A stretch of DNA of 64,000 bases. It comes from Acanthochromis polyacanthus (Eukaryota; Chordata; Actinopteri; Pomacentridae). A program made the position numbers and the translations under genes. Position 1 is the stretch's first letter; each line of letters begins with the position of its first letter. Below are positions 13,201 to 26,300 of the stretch, in pieces. The DNA lies in NCBI RefSeq assembly GCF_021347895.1, contig NC_067132.1:29889757-29953756 (forward strand), read 5' to 3'. The notes under the pieces were generated by a model. It was not told where the DNA came from, made no database searches, and worked only from the letters and a program-made list of their open reading frames with translations.

Positions 13201-16200
13201 CTGCATGTCTTCACCTCCCATCCTGCTCACTTCCTGATCTTTTCTGTCCAGTCCTCTCTGTGTGTCGTTGGACTTTTCTTTCTTTACATTTGAAGGGTCT
13301 GCTGTCGTGTCATCTTCCATCCTTGATCGCTCTGGAAATGTTTGAGGTGAGAGTTGTGCTTGAGATGGAGGCGAGTGGATCTAGAGTTCAGGAGGAGAGA
13401 CGGGATCAAGGATGGGTCGCTGTGTTTTCTGACCGCCGCTCGGTTTAACAGTTTGTGTGTTTTGCGTGTGGACATCGTTTGTGTGTTGTTGTTTATTTTA
13501 ACGTCCAACCAGAGTTTCTAAAGTCCGGCCTCAGCCCCGCCCCGTCCCCACAGCGCCACAGAAACCCAAAAAACAACAAAATGCTGAGCAACGAACCGCC
13601 TGTCTGTTCCCCAAGAAAACGAAAAAACATCCTTCTAGGGTCCTGAAACCAAAGCAGATGAAACTGAGATCTGCTGCAACGACCGTGGAGTCCACATCCG
13701 CCCCAAAACCAGTCAGTTTGTGTCACAGGTCTTCACCCACCTTTAGATGTTTCCCTTTTTGTTCCTTTTAAACTCTGAATCTATTTACTGACAATAATAC
13801 ACACACAAAGACTCAAAACAGATTTCTACAAATAATGTCAGTAATTAGAAATAGAAAGGAAGGGCACCAGAATTCACCCCTTAAAGTCAGAAGAGGAACT
13901 CTAGTCTAGATTTAATTTGATCTTTTTCCATCAGAGTCTTTCTCTTTGTTTCCATGAAGCTTTGACTGGTGAAGAACAGACAACAGTTGTTGGATGAACA
14001 GTCTCTAACATCTCAGCTGCTGAAGCTGGAACTCCTTCAGAGGAGTCATAGGAGTCTTGGTGGCCTCCCTCTCTAGTCTCTTTCTTCTCGGTCTCTCAGG
14101 TCTTGAGGACGTCCTGCTCTAGTCAGATTTATTCATGTTCCATCTTCCTTCCATTTCTTAATGATGGATTTAACTGGACTCCAAGAGATCTTCAGGAACT
14201 TTAAATGTTCTTGTATCGTCCTGACTGATGCTTTTCAACAAGCTTTTCTCAGAGTTTCTTGGAGTGTTCTTTGGTCTTCATGGTGTAGTTCTATCCAGGA
14301 GAACTGATCCACCAGAGACTGGACCTTCCAGATCCAGGAGTCTTTATTCTACAATCACTGGATGAACACTTCCGCAGTCATTGATTCTGTATTTTTAACC
14401 AGTTGCTGGAACTTTGTAGAAATCTGTGAGTCTTTTGTCAAATTAAATTGACTAAGATTCAGTGTTGAAAAGCAGAGAAAACTTCTGAAGGTGGGTGAAT
14501 ACTTTTCGATCGATACTTTAGGTACAGTTCTCTCCAACGCACCAAAAATAACATCAAAATATTTCAATAAAATCCAGCCAGTGAGACAAAGGAGGACTAG
14601 TGTCTAAACTGTGGATTTCCTCGATTAAAGTCCTGTTGCTGCCTCCATGATTCCTTTGTTTCTTTCAAAACATAAATGAGACTGCAGTTTAGTTGTGATT
14701 TTTGAAGACAGGGTTCTATCTCCTCTGTAAATTAACAACTTATTATTTGAGTTTCCGACCATAATGAGACGTCCTCCGCCTTAAAAAATCCGGTTTCCGT
14801 CCATCCAAGCGTAATCCAGCAGATTTTTGCTCTAGATAATGTCCAAAACATTCTTGTTTGCGAATATTTGCTTGTTCTTTTACACTTTGTGACCATAAAG
14901 TTTAGATTTGTAGAATGTAAATCAGCAAAAAAGGATTATTTCATGAATACTTGCTGTTTTTTGAGAGGAAAATTGTGTTTTTTAGGCACTGAATGTAAAC
15001 AAAGCCGTCTTATAGCGCCTTGTGACGACATATTCATCCACTCCGCTCGCCAGCTCCCTGTAACGACGAAACGCCGTAGGTCAACGACGCCGTAAACCGA
15101 GGACCATCTGTATTATTAGCCTTGGGGGGCAGTTCCTTTTTCACTCACATCCAGGTAGCTTTGAATAATTTTTTCCCTAATAAATAAATTCATCGTTGTT
15201 TACTGGGGTTATCTTTGTCTGATATTTACTTTTCTTTGATGCTCTTAAATATAAAAATGGGGAAAATTTACAAAAAAAGTTTGAATTTGAGCGTGGGGCA
15301 AATACTTTTTTACAGCACCGTAGCTGTAGGATTCATCATTTAAACAACTCTTAGAATCCAAAAGTCTCAGGAGTCTCAGTAGCTTTTTAAAAAGAAAATT
15401 CGTGTGGATGTTTTCCATGAATGAACCGCTGTAGAGAAGTATTCAGCTGTTATGCTGTTGAGACGTTGTAGAGACGTTGTTGTGCGTGGGTCAGCAGTGA
15501 TCAGACGTCCACTCGTCTCCGTCCTGCTTCCTGTCCGGCTCTGATCCAACATCAGCCAGAAACTGCTGCAATAATAACGGAGGTGAGGAGGTCTGGAGGG
15601 ACGACTGCTGAGGTTTCTGCTCTTCCACCCTCTGTGTGGTTGTGTTTGTCTGGTTGTGTGTCTGTGGTTGTGTTTGTCTGGTTGTGTGCCTGTGGTTGTG
15701 TTTGTCTGGTTGTGTGTCTGTGGTTGTGGTTGTGTGTCCCCCTCCCATCCTGCAGCCTACATCCACTCCAGCCAGATCATGGGATGGGGAGAGAAGGCCA
15801 TTGAGATCCGCTCCGTGGAGACGGGACACCTCGATGGAGTTTTCATGCACAAGCGAGCTCAGCGACTGAAGTTCCTGTCAGAGAGAAACGACAAGGTGAG
15901 TCTGAACACACCTGAACACAGCTGAATGTTCCTGAACATAGTGAATGTACCTGAACACACCTGAACATTCCTGAGCATAGTGAACACACCTGAACACAGC
16001 TGAATGTTCCTGAAAAACACCTAAACACACCTGAACACACATGAACATAGTGGATGTACCTGAACACAGCTGAATATTCCTGAACATAGTGAACGTACCT
16101 GAACTCACCTGAAGACACCTGAATGTTCCTTGAAAACACCTAAACGTACCTGAACACACATGAGCACACCTGAATGTTCCTGAACATAGTGAATGTTCCT

Positions 16201-18126
16201 GAACACACCTGAATGTTCCTGAACATAGTGAATGTTCCTGAACACAGCTGAATGTTCCTGAACATAGTGAATGTTTCTGAACACAGCTGAATGTTCCTGA
16301 ACACAGCTGAGTGTTCCTTGAAAACACCTAAACGTACCTGAACACACATGAGCACACCTGAATGTTCCTGAACACAGCTGAATGTTCCTGAACACAGCTG
16401 AATGTTCCTGAACATAGTGAATGTTCCTGAACATAGTGAATGTTCCTGAACACAGCTGAATGTTCCTGAACACAGCTGAGTGTTCCTGAACACAGCTGAA
16501 TGTTCCTGAACACAGCTGAATGTTCCTGAACATAGTGAATGTTCCTGAACATAGTGAATGTTCCTGAACACAGCTGAATGTTCCTGAACACAGCTGAGTG
16601 TTCCTGAACACAGCTGAATGTTCCTGAACATAGTGAATGTTCCTGAACATAGTGAATGTTCCTGAACACAGCTGAATGTTCCTGAACATAGTGAATGTTC
16701 CTGAACATAGTGAATGTTCCTGAACACAGCTGAATGTTCCTGAACACAGCTGAATGTTCCTGAACACAGCTGAATGTTCCTGAACATAGTGAATGTTCCT
16801 GAACACAGCTGAATGTTCCTGAACACAGCTGAATGTTCCTGAACATAGTGAATGTTCCTGAACATAGTGAATGTTCCTGAACACAGCTGAATGTTCCTGA
16901 ACATAGTGAATGTTCCTGAACACAGCTGAATGTTCCTGAACACAGCTGAATGTTCCTGAACACAGCTGAATGTTCCTGAACACAGCTGAATGTTCCTGAA
17001 CACAGCTGAGTGTACCTGAACACTCGGTCGCCTGACGTCAGATTCTCTGCATAGTGGCAGTAGTAGTATTGCTAGTGTTAGTGAAAGTAGTAGTGGTCAT
17101 AGTTGTTGTTTTCGAAGGAGTAATAGTCGTATTAATAGTAGTAGTAATGAAAGTAGTAGCAGTATCTGTAAAAGTAGGAGTAGTAGTTGTAGTAAAAGTA
17201 GCAGTAAAGGTTGTGGTAAAGGTAATTGTAGTGATAGTAGTAGTAGTAGTAATGATAATAGTATCAGTAAATGTAGTAATAGTAGTTGTAGTGAAACAAA
17301 TACTAGCGGTAGTCATAGTAGAAGTAGCAATAGTAGTCGTTGTAAAAAGAGTAGTAGTTAAAGTAATAGCAGTAGTAGCAGTAGTGGTAGTCGTAGTAGT
17401 AATCCTAGTCCTGAACATCTGGAATTCCTGCCAATGAATGAGACTAAAGTATAAATAAATGAACTCAGAGTGAACTTGTGCTGAATCCTCCTCCTTCCTC
17501 TTCCTCCCCTTCTTCCTCTTCTCTTCCTTCGTCTCCTTCTTCTCATTCTTCTTCCTCTTCCTCCTCTTCCTCCTCTTCTCCTCCTTTGTCTCCTTCTTCT
17601 CCTTCTTCTCCTTCTTCCTCTTCTCCTTCTTCGTCTTCTCCTTCTTCCTCCTCTTCTCCTCCTTCGTCTCCTTCTTCTTCCTCTTCTCCTCTTTCATCTT
17701 CTCCTTCCTCCTCTTCTCCTCCTCCTTTATCTTCTTCTTCTCCTTCTCCTTCTTCTTCCTCTTCTCCTTCTTCGTCTTCTCCTTCTTCTCCCTCTTCTTC
17801 CTCTTCCTCCTCTTCTCCTCCTTCGTCTTCTCCTTCTTCTCCTTCTTCCTCCTCTTCTCCTCCTTCGTCTCCTTCTTCTTCCTCGTCTCCTCTTTCATCT
17901 TCTCCTTCCTCCTCTTCTCCTCCTTCGTCTTCTCCTTCTTCCTCTTCCTCTGCTTTTCCTCCTTCGTCTCCTTCTTCTCCTCCTTCTTCCTCTTCTTCCT
18001 CTCCTTCATCTTCTCCTTCTTCTTCTCCTCCTCCTCCTTCAGGTTTTCTTCGCCTCGGTTCGCTCTGGAGGCAGCAGCCAGGTCTTCTTCATGACCCTGA
18101 ACAGGAGCTCCATGATGAACTGGTAA
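1273..18126 (+). CDS. tnik: TNIK (TRAF2/NCK-interacting kinase, MAP4K/GCK-IV family), C-terminal 547 residues, 13 exons; 5' part lies outside the window
   Basis: Exons: 1273-1454, 1557-1671, 3437-3583, 4979-5087, 6056-6232, 6317-6460, 7420-7554, 8197-8297, 9005-9154, 11379-11538, 15756-15895 and 18043-18126 (stop TAA), all AG/GT-bounded and in phase without frameshift; the small acidic exons come first (12 segments are certain, an alternatively spliced one may be missing between 3583 and 4979). The product starts in the linker ([13 protein letters not shown], then a Ser/Glu-rich acidic stretch) and ends with a complete citron homology (CNH) domain from about [12 protein letters not shown] to the terminal MMNW. 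The N-terminal kinase domain is not in the window. GCK-IV kinases act in JNK, Wnt/TCF4 and cytoskeletal signalling; CNH binds small GTPases such as Rap2. CNH sequence alone does not cleanly separate TNIK from MINK1; the neighbours eif5a2, rpl22l1 and slc7a14 decide for tnik. Two co-duplicated copies (tnika/tnikb) may exist in teleosts. Confidence 0.9.
1672..3436 (+). other. tnik intron with a three-copy repeat
   Basis: Apart from the repeat at 2100-2840, this intron holds an AT-rich stretch with the phrase 'gctaataa(a/g)tgc(c/t)aca' twice (about 3068 and 3202). No exon or RNA gene recognised. Confidence 0.6.
2100..2840. repeat. Three-copy dispersed unit, two direct and one inverted
   Basis: A ~150-bp unit containing agaaagatgtttcaccatgc, then ctccaac, ttgctcctctgttcac and tctgagcc(g/a)tgctg occurs at about 2100-2255 and 2418-2560 in direct orientation. 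It recurs in reverse complement at about 2700-2840 (gaacagaggagcaagttgga). The inverted pair could fold in the pre-mRNA. Confidence 0.75.
3584..4978 (+). other. tnik intron, AT-rich
   Basis: Very AT-rich from about 3,800 to 4,480, with homopolymer runs. A short 20-bp tandem repeat lies at 4583-4680. A segment at 3671-3715 resembles an exon (AG before agcatccaggagac) but runs into TAA and was not used. Confidence 0.6.
4583..4680 (+). repeat. 20-bp tandem repeat, about 5 copies
   Basis: Unit cctgtttgattctgccccgt, repeated head to tail with one or two substitutions per copy, in a tnik intron. Confidence 0.9.
5088..6055 (+). other. tnik intron containing an inverted copy of the preceding exon's splice acceptor
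   Basis: Bases 5683-5718 are the reverse complement, with about three mismatches in 36, of 4956-4991, which spans the acceptor and first bases of the upstream exon. The phrase 'gagcccccgaaaatgttacaag' region (about 5310) has a relative at about 8017 in a later intron, so a diverged dispersed repeat is present as well. Confidence 0.65.
5683..5718 (-). repeat. Inverted copy of tnik exon 4979 acceptor boundary
   Basis: Read on the minus strand it contains gatctgcagtacgggatggg, identical to the acceptor plus exon start around 4971-4990. Pairing of the two in pre-mRNA would hide the splice acceptor. Confidence 0.85.
6545..7135 (+). pseudogene. Relic of a LINE (L2/Rex-like) reverse-transcriptase ORF 3' end and 3' UTR
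   Basis: Conceptual translation, interrupted by stops, shows the familiar distal ORF2 phrases [20 protein letters not shown] and DYCHLHLL. It is followed by the typical LINE 3' tail 'aaaaagaggttcttaatctcaatggga' (first part around 7086-7112). It lies in the tnik intron 6461-7419, in the same orientation as tnik. Decayed and non-functional. Family assignment is from memory of teleost LINE tails. Confidence 0.65.
7555..8196 (+). other. tnik intron, no gene
   Basis: Contains a diverged copy (about 7,800-8,110) of the sequence also present at about 5,130-5,400, recognisable by gagccccc(a/g)aaaat(a/g)t(c/t)acaag. Otherwise nothing seen. Confidence 0.5.
8298..9004 (+). other. tnik intron, nothing recognised
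   Basis: Unique-looking sequence of balanced composition. No exon, repeat family or RNA gene recognised on either strand. Confidence 0.5.
9175..10090 (+). repeat. 21-bp minisatellite, over 40 copies
   Basis: Head-to-tail units of the form ggttaaggtgtagtcaggtta with variants (tttaaggtgtagtcgggtt and others). The array starts about 20 bases after the donor of the exon ending at 9154 and fills the first kilobase of that intron. Confidence 0.95.
10380..11095 (+). repeat. Degenerate TGAA/GTGA tetranucleotide-derived repeat
   Basis: About 700 bases dominated by tgaatgaatgag and gtgagtgagt words. On the minus strand it yields His/Ser-rich open frames (HSFIHSFI), which are artefacts. Confidence 0.9.
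13880..14520. repeat. Dispersed teleost repeat ending gtgggtgaatactttt
   Basis: Block with phrases I recognise from repeats common in fish introns (ctcagctgctgaagctggaact, gaggagtcataggagtcttgg, ttcttaatgatggatttaact, ttggtcttcatggtgtagtt and the terminal gggtgaatactttt). No protein is evident. Class uncertain; probably a non-autonomous DNA transposon. Confidence 0.5.
15118..15322. mobile_element. Tc1-like MITE, one end only
   Basis: Ends with ggggcaaatactttttt then acagcaccgta. This is the diagnostic terminus of abundant teleost Tc1/mariner MITEs (TACAGTGCTGTGAAAAAGTA in the other direction). The opposite terminus is not seen within 1 kb upstream. Confidence 0.65.
15901..17020. repeat. 19/20-bp two-type minisatellite, about 55 copies
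   Basis: Two unit types alternate irregularly: a 20-mer ctgaacacagctgaatgttc and a 19-mer ctgaacatagtgaatgttc. The array begins inside the donor region of the tnik exon ending at 15895. Because 19- and 20-mers mix, all minus-strand frames stay open for hundreds of codons ([18 protein letters not shown]), which are artefacts. Confidence 0.95.
17050..17405. repeat. GTA-trinucleotide microsatellite
   Basis: About 350 bases of imperfect (gta)n with ggt/att interruptions. It lies directly between the 19/20-bp minisatellite and the polypyrimidine tract. Confidence 0.9.
17478..18042 (+). repeat. 565-base polypyrimidine tract abutting the last tnik splice acceptor
   Basis: Almost pure cttctcctcctt pyrimidine sequence that ends in the acceptor ccttcag of the last coding exon (18043). 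It contains scattered G (cttcgtc) but very few A. The long Ser/Pro (plus) and Lys/Glu/Arg (minus, 323 codons) frames reflect composition. Confidence 0.95.
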
Positions 18127-20411
<2,285 letters not shown>

Positions 20412-20479
20412 TGTCCTCTCCTTGTACAGCAGCGACCTCAGCCCCGCTGTCCTTCTTCACACCTGAGTTACACCAAACA

Positions 20480-21785
20480 CCTGCCCAAAAGGACCTGAAA
20501 CCTGTCAACAACTGCTTCAAACTTGTCCAAGTTAGACCAAAAATGGCTTTAAAATTGTCTAAAAACTGTCCAAAAGGACTTTAAACCTGTCCACAATTAC
20601 CTTAAACTTATCCAGGTTAGATCAAAATGATTCTAGAAGTGTCCAAAATGACTTTTAACTGCTCTAAAATGACTTAAAATAGTCTGAAATTGGGTAGAAA
20701 ATGTCCAAAAGGGACTGAAAACTGTCCACAATTGCTTCAAACTTATCCAAGTAGTTAAAATAGACCAAAATGGTTCTAAAATGACTTGAAATTGGCCAAA
20801 ATTGGTTTTGATTGGCGCACACATGTCCTCATAGAAACTGATGTAAGCGGTCACAGTGTCTGGCCGATCGTCCAGGTTGCTGTTGGCAGCTTCCAAAAGA
20901 CTCCAGTCTGTTCAGCCAAAAAAGACTTGAAGTTCCTGCTTTGCCTCACTGGTCCGTTTCCTCACAGTTTTAACCACAGGTTTTCATTGTTTACTCCATA
21001 AATAGTGGTGCAACAGTGGTCCAGCGTGTTGCTGTTTCTGGTGGGGCAGCTAATATTCTGTTTGTGTTTTGGTAGCTCTAGGTCTAATCTCGCTCTGTTG
21101 AAGTCCCTCATGAAGATAAAAAGCGAGTCCGGATGTTTCTGTTCAAATTGTTCAGCGAGAGTTTGCAGCACTATAGCTGTGAGGATCTGGGAGGGATGAA
21201 GGTAAAAAAAGGACAAACAGCATCAAAAAACGGACAAAACAACTGTGTGGTGACTAAAAACAGATTTATTTTAACAAAAAATGACATTAAAGGTGCATCA
21301 AATAACACAATTGTACAAAATCCTTTGGAAAATGTCTAAAAGGACTCAAAGTACCCAACGTGAGTAATGAATTAATTAAAAATGATCCAAAAAATAAAAT
21401 AAATTCGTGCAAAATGACTTCAAACTGCTTAAAAATGGTCCAAAATCAGATTGAACGGATAATTAGTTCAGGTTTTGGGATTAATTGTAGCCTATTTTCA
21501 AATGTAAACAAGTATGAGACATATATGGCGTAAACATACTGCAGTTACACGCTGAAAAGTAAATGTGAAGTCTGATTATCAACTAAACTTTAATCACAAT
21601 TAAGCTGAAACTTATTTGCATGGATGTAAAGTTAAAAAATCTCCAGAAATTTATTTAAAATTGACTAAAATTATTGAAAATGTTGTCCAAAGTGACTTGC
21701 AATTTGTCCAAAATTAGTACACAACTGGCCAAATGATTTAAAATGTGACGAAAAGGAATCAAAAGTTGTCCAAAATGGCTTTGAC
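20480..21785. repeat. Degenerate 'tccaaaatgact' repeat tract
   Basis: Words such as tgtccaaaatgacttgaaa and cttatccaa(g/a)(g/t)tag recur every 20-45 bases with heavy divergence. Related tracts occur at 2,560-2,720, 37,280-38,210, 41,255-41,790 (reverse complement) and 55,590-56,060. No gene seen. Confidence 0.6.
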
Positions 21786-21789
21786 CCAC

Positions 21790-22212
21790 TGGAGTTGACG
21801 TATGCGCCTGCGCAGAAAAATTCACATCACTGATTTAAGATGACGTAACATTAAGGCGGTCCGTTTCAACTTGTGTTGAAAGTGCGGATTGGAAACTACC
21901 AGTTTTTGAATTGTGTTGATGGGCCAAATTAAGCCAGAGTTATTAAAAATAATAATAAACGTAATGCTTTTTCTTGAACTTTATCGCGTTTAGTAAGAGT
22001 TTGGTGCAGGATGAAATAGCAAAAATGATTCTTTGGCGCGTGCTGGTAAGCCGAAAGTGCTGAGAAGAAAAATAAGCACAAATACACGACACTCCTCCTT
22101 TCCTATTGGTTGAAAGTTCTCCACATCAGCCAATCATGAAGCTGCAATGGTTGCTAAGTGGGAGAGAGTGGACTGTTTGTTTTTGTTTCAAAGGCAGAAG
22201 AGGAGCAGCTGA
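21790..22212 (+). promoter_or_regulatory. Orphan promoter with a possible noncoding first exon
   Basis: Contains gcgcctgcgcag (about 21,804, NRF1-like) and two CCAAT boxes (inverted in cctattggttg at about 22,101; direct in agccaatcat at about 22,130). A purine-rich segment ggcagaagaggagcagctga then leads to caggaag followed by the strong donor gtgagt at 22213. A candidate partner is the acceptor at 34719 of the piggyBac-type ORF. No transcript evidence; inference from sequence signals. Confidence 0.4.
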
Positions 22213-22353
22213 CAGCAGGAAGGTGAGTTCTGATCGATTTATGCCATTTATTGTGTTTGGATTATATCGTTAATGTGTAGTATTTTGTGTTTACTGTGTA
22301 GTTCAGCTTGTTTACCGTGCACTTTAGTGTGTTAACTGTGTAGTGTGGTACCC

Positions 22354-22748
22354 TTCTCTGTATCTGGACGGAGCTGAATGGACGGCTAGCACGGTTAGCA
22401 TCGTATAAGAAGCCGAAAGTCGGTGTTTGTGGAGCGATGGCAGCCCCGGTTGGCCTCTCAGAAACCCCACGGTACCGTAAGATGGTCTAAATGAAGCCGA
22501 CATGTCGTCTTAAACCGAAACATCCCTGTTAACTTTATTGCCAAGGCTAACTGTTCCCTGCTGCTCAGGTTAGCTCGAGGCCAGCTAACTTGTTGAAGTT
22601 AATGTGTAGAAAATTAGCCTGGGAAAGGCACTGCCGGTAATTTAACGGGTATGTGACGTTAGGTCGATTCGAGGCAGTGTTCTGCTAACAGACTCAGCGG
22701 TTGAGATGAAAACAGACGAGGGGGTGTGGAGCCTCGTGTTGGAGCGGC
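22354..22748 (+). repeat. Left arm of a duplicated eif5a2 intron-1 segment
   Basis: Strongly similar to 38,894-39,347 downstream of the eif5a2 promoter: shared phrases ctggacggagctgaatggac, gcagccccggttggcct, aatgtgtagaaaattagcc and gcctcgtgttggagcggcc in the same order. The similarity breaks at 22748/22749 and resumes at 34,058, showing that the copy has been split by an insertion. Confidence 0.9.
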
Positions 22749-23093
22749 CAGTGTTTTATTTTCCTACTCCCCAGTAAAATCTGACTCCTCCTGCAGCTCC
22801 TCACGTCCTGTAATGACCAGATACTTGATACTGCATACAGCAGCAGCAGCAGAGGTCCAGATGTTCCAGCTGAGAAAATTTGAAGGTTGTCATTTTGTTG
22901 CATTCCTAATATAATGGGGGAGTCAGATTTTAAGTGACCCAACCAAATCTGACTCCAGATTGAATTACTTCATGTCATACTATGCTTGCACTAGGAATTT
23001 GAAATGAAGAGCCACTGTGGCTCGCTCATAAGAATAACAATGAGCCACAAATTTCTGTGTCAGTGATAGCGGAAAAAATGGATTCATTTTCCT

Positions 23094-23124
23094 GCATTCT
23101 GGTAGGCTGGCTACCACCAGCCTG
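23094..23124 (+). repeat. Left 9-bp target duplication and terminal inverted repeat
   Basis: GCATTCTGG at 23094-23102 followed by the 22-bp terminus (23103-23124). Within it AGGCTGG pairs with CCAGCCT across a CTACCA loop. Confidence 0.85.
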
Positions 23125-23356
23125 AATCTCAAGTGAGATACAGGCTGGGTACCTGCTATTCATTTTCTTGTAGGGGTGGAGCAGTTTAAAATTTTCCACA
23201 GCCGTTGATTGGGCGCTGCATATGTCAGTCAGTCTGGGGCAGTTGAAGCTCACAGCCAATCGTGTCACTGCTAGCCGCTGACGTAAATGCAGAGCGACGG
23301 CAGCACCACGAAAAAGAATCATTGCTGTGTTTGCTCATGTGTTTGCTTCTTTCGCC

Positions 23357-26300
23357 ATGTCGCCGGACGATTCTTGCCGTTTATGTAAAGTAAACATGAG
23401 GGAAAGTGGACCCCGTGTTTATGCACACTCCACAGATATGTTTGTGTCAAAAACAACGCCGACCATATCAGATAGGTTAGCGATGATGGACCTGATAGTC
23501 ACCCCGGAGCCGGAGCAGTCAAACAGATGCTGCCAGCGCTGCACCTCCACACTCGGTCGGCTTGAAAAAGACTTTCCTTTATTCAGGCAATGGGAAGAGA
23601 ACGTCCGGTTAAGCAGCGTATCGAAAAGACAACGTGAACCCACCCCGTCCAAGACACCGAGGACTTTGAAAAAGACCTGCCCAAACCCACCGAGTCCACT
23701 AGCTTGTTCCTTCGGAAACACGACAACAAAGGTAACGCTTCTTCTCAATTGTTCTCGTGTCTTTGATTAGATGCATGTTAAGTACATTAACTTAACCGCG
23801 CTACAATCTCACGATGAACAATGTAACGTTAGCAGTTGTTTAAGTCACTTTACTTGACTTATATGCCAATAAGAAATAACAAAGATAACGATTTGCAGTT
23901 TATATTGTTGTCTGAGACAATCTGGAGAGGGGAGGACATTTGAATCCACCCCCACAGTTGTCTGTTGCGGTAGATTCCAGCGCTTCACTCTTTTATTTGA
24001 CCATAATGTCAACAATCCATCCCAAACCTGGTTGGGCCATAAAGTACACGTGTTTATTAATACATTACGTTTATTTATTCAATGATATAAACAGTCAATT
24101 TCTTCAAGACAATGCATTATCAATATCATGCCTATTTAAGTGCACTAAAACCTAATTGAGGTTTAAAATATTCAATACAATTAAAATGTAACCAATCCCA
24201 GAAGTGTTTGTTTTTGACAGCAAACAAGAATTGCTCACTAATACTTTGACTTTGTTAAAGTAGCCCTTGTAATTATATTGTTATTTGATAAGTTGACCTA
24301 GAGCACGCTCTTAATATTATTACTGTGACTTGAGTTGTGATAAACGGACCACTTATAATAAACAATATTTATCATCTATAGGCTGGCAAAAGGATTGAGT
24401 CCCTGAACTATGCCTACACTCTCTGCGCATGCTTTTTGTAATATGCACTGATCAAAAGAGTCAATTAGAAACTACTGTTAATCTCCCCAATCATAAAAAA
24501 ACATAGCTTGATGACAACCATTTCTAAAATGACAAAAGCACTTCAACCATAACACTAATGTGTATGATGACACTAAGTGTATACTTTGTGTATAACTAAG
24601 AATATTTCTTTCAGGTTTCTATCAATTATCCAACTCAAACACTGACGAGGGAGTGCCATCCTGAGGAAGATCCCATAATTAAATCCATAGCTCTGAAGAG
24701 ATGGAAAGAGGCTGCCAGTCATGCACTGAAGCATCGTCACCTGCAAGACGAAATCAAAGATGAAGTCATCAAGTTAATAAGAAAAGAATGCGATGTACTG
24801 TGCTCTCGCAAGTATGACTTCATTCTGTGGAAGTCTAAACCGGCAGACCTCAAGTCATTCTCCTTCAAATGTTTAAGAGATGACCTCCATCGGCTTGCTC
24901 CCTTTCTACTTTCATTTTTCAACTGTGTCACAAACAACAACGACTTAGCTAGCTGTACTGCTGCAGCCATTGCAATAAGAGGCAGAAAACCGCAGCTAGC
25001 AGCATTATCGTATTGGATCAACACAGTTCTCCAGTATGGCGGAGCAAAAAAGTCTGTCTTCAATCGCCTCTCAAAATTGTCGATCACCACATCCCATAGG
25101 AAAGCAGTTAAAAAGCAACACGAGTTGGCACTTGGCTGTGGGGCTGATTTTGTAGAATTTAAAAGTGGCTTGAAAGCTACAGACACTGAACTGTCAGAGG
25201 GATCAGAAAGCCTTGAGGACTTTCATCTCACAGGTGAGGGAGAACTGTACCCCACATGAAACACATTTACCTTGTCAGTTATATTTTGCTCCATTACTAA
25301 TTTATAAATACATGTGTTGTGCATGGATAGAGAGTCTGATAGTCATTTTAACTATCTTGAATGAAATTCCAGAATAGGTGTATTTGTATATGTTTATCAA
25401 TATGTACATGTGTTAATCTAATGTTCTTTAATACCAATTATGCTTTTAAACAGATGAAAACCTCACAACAGCCCCCAGACATGAAGAGAGTCCTGTGACC
25501 TGCCCACCATCATACCAAATAATTATGGACAACCTGGATTTTTTGTACACACTCACAGCCAGTCCATCAACAACACCAACAAGAGTATACACTGGATACA
25601 CCATCTTGCAGTCAAAGACCGTGTACCTACACATCACTTCTCTAACATCAAACCAACAACAGACATTCAACAGTACAATCTGAAATCCTCACTTCCTCAG
25701 CGGAGCACTCAGGCTTTAATGCGCAGGGAATTTATTGTTCTTGCCACTAGAATGCTGACAAAGTACATGTCAGTATTCGAAAGCTTTGGAGAGTCAGTGG
25801 TTAATCACATTCCTCATCAGTGTTCCAGTGAAATGTCAGCAAGATCAACTGATGTAAGTTGGAACATATTGTATTTTTTCAACACTGCATACATCTCTGA
25901 TGTACTCTTTCCTCTCTAAAGTTCCCCTTAGGCCTCTTTTTTAAAAATGAGAACCAGAGAGGTGACTTAGTGGAAGTCTTGAGAGAAATTCAGCAAGAGT
26001 AAGTAAAAAAGTAAATTAAGATCCGATCTGTATTGTATATGTATCTATTAATCTGTCCATCTATCCACCAGGCACATGCTCAAAGACGCTGATTGTGTGC
26101 AACACTTACTAATTGGAGGGGACCGTCTCACAGAGGCTAACTGTCGCAATGTGCAGTGGGGATTTTCAGACGCAGATACTAAGGAGGAAAGAATGGAGGG
26201 AATGCATTTTAAATTTGAGGACTGGCATGCTATCAGAGTTCTGTTTGAGGTGAACGACCATATCATAAACTATTTGGTTAATTGAAATTATATTTAAAGA

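Larger units (their letters stand above)
11539..15755 (+). other. Large tnik intron: AT-rich tract, dispersed repeats and a Tc1-like end
   Basis: From about 11,870 to 12,960 the sequence is very AT-rich, with a degenerate internal period (phrases tctgtaaaataatattttttgcttatt and cagtaaaaa...agaaatttta recur four or five times). Repeats at 13,880-14,520 and 15,118-15,322 are listed separately. A piece at about 15,020-15,110 (attcatc, ctcgccagctccc, gtaaaccgaggac) is related to 50,095-50,260. A CTGTGGTTGTGTTTGTCTGGTTG array occupies about 15,640-15,735 just before the next exon. Confidence 0.6.

Noticed and set aside
15843..17023. Minus-strand open frames of 98-292 codons ([18 protein letters not shown] repeats)
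   Set aside because: All frames are open because the 19/20-bp minisatellite unit lacks stops; there are no splice or start signals and no unique sequence. The array is intronic to tnik.
1273..18126. Calling the kinase mink1 (CNH sequences of MINK1 and TNIK are nearly identical)
   Set aside because: The flanking eif5a2-rpl22l1-slc7a14 order is that of the TNIK locus; mink1 remains possible if this is the ohnologous block that retained the same neighbours, and a phylogeny would decide.
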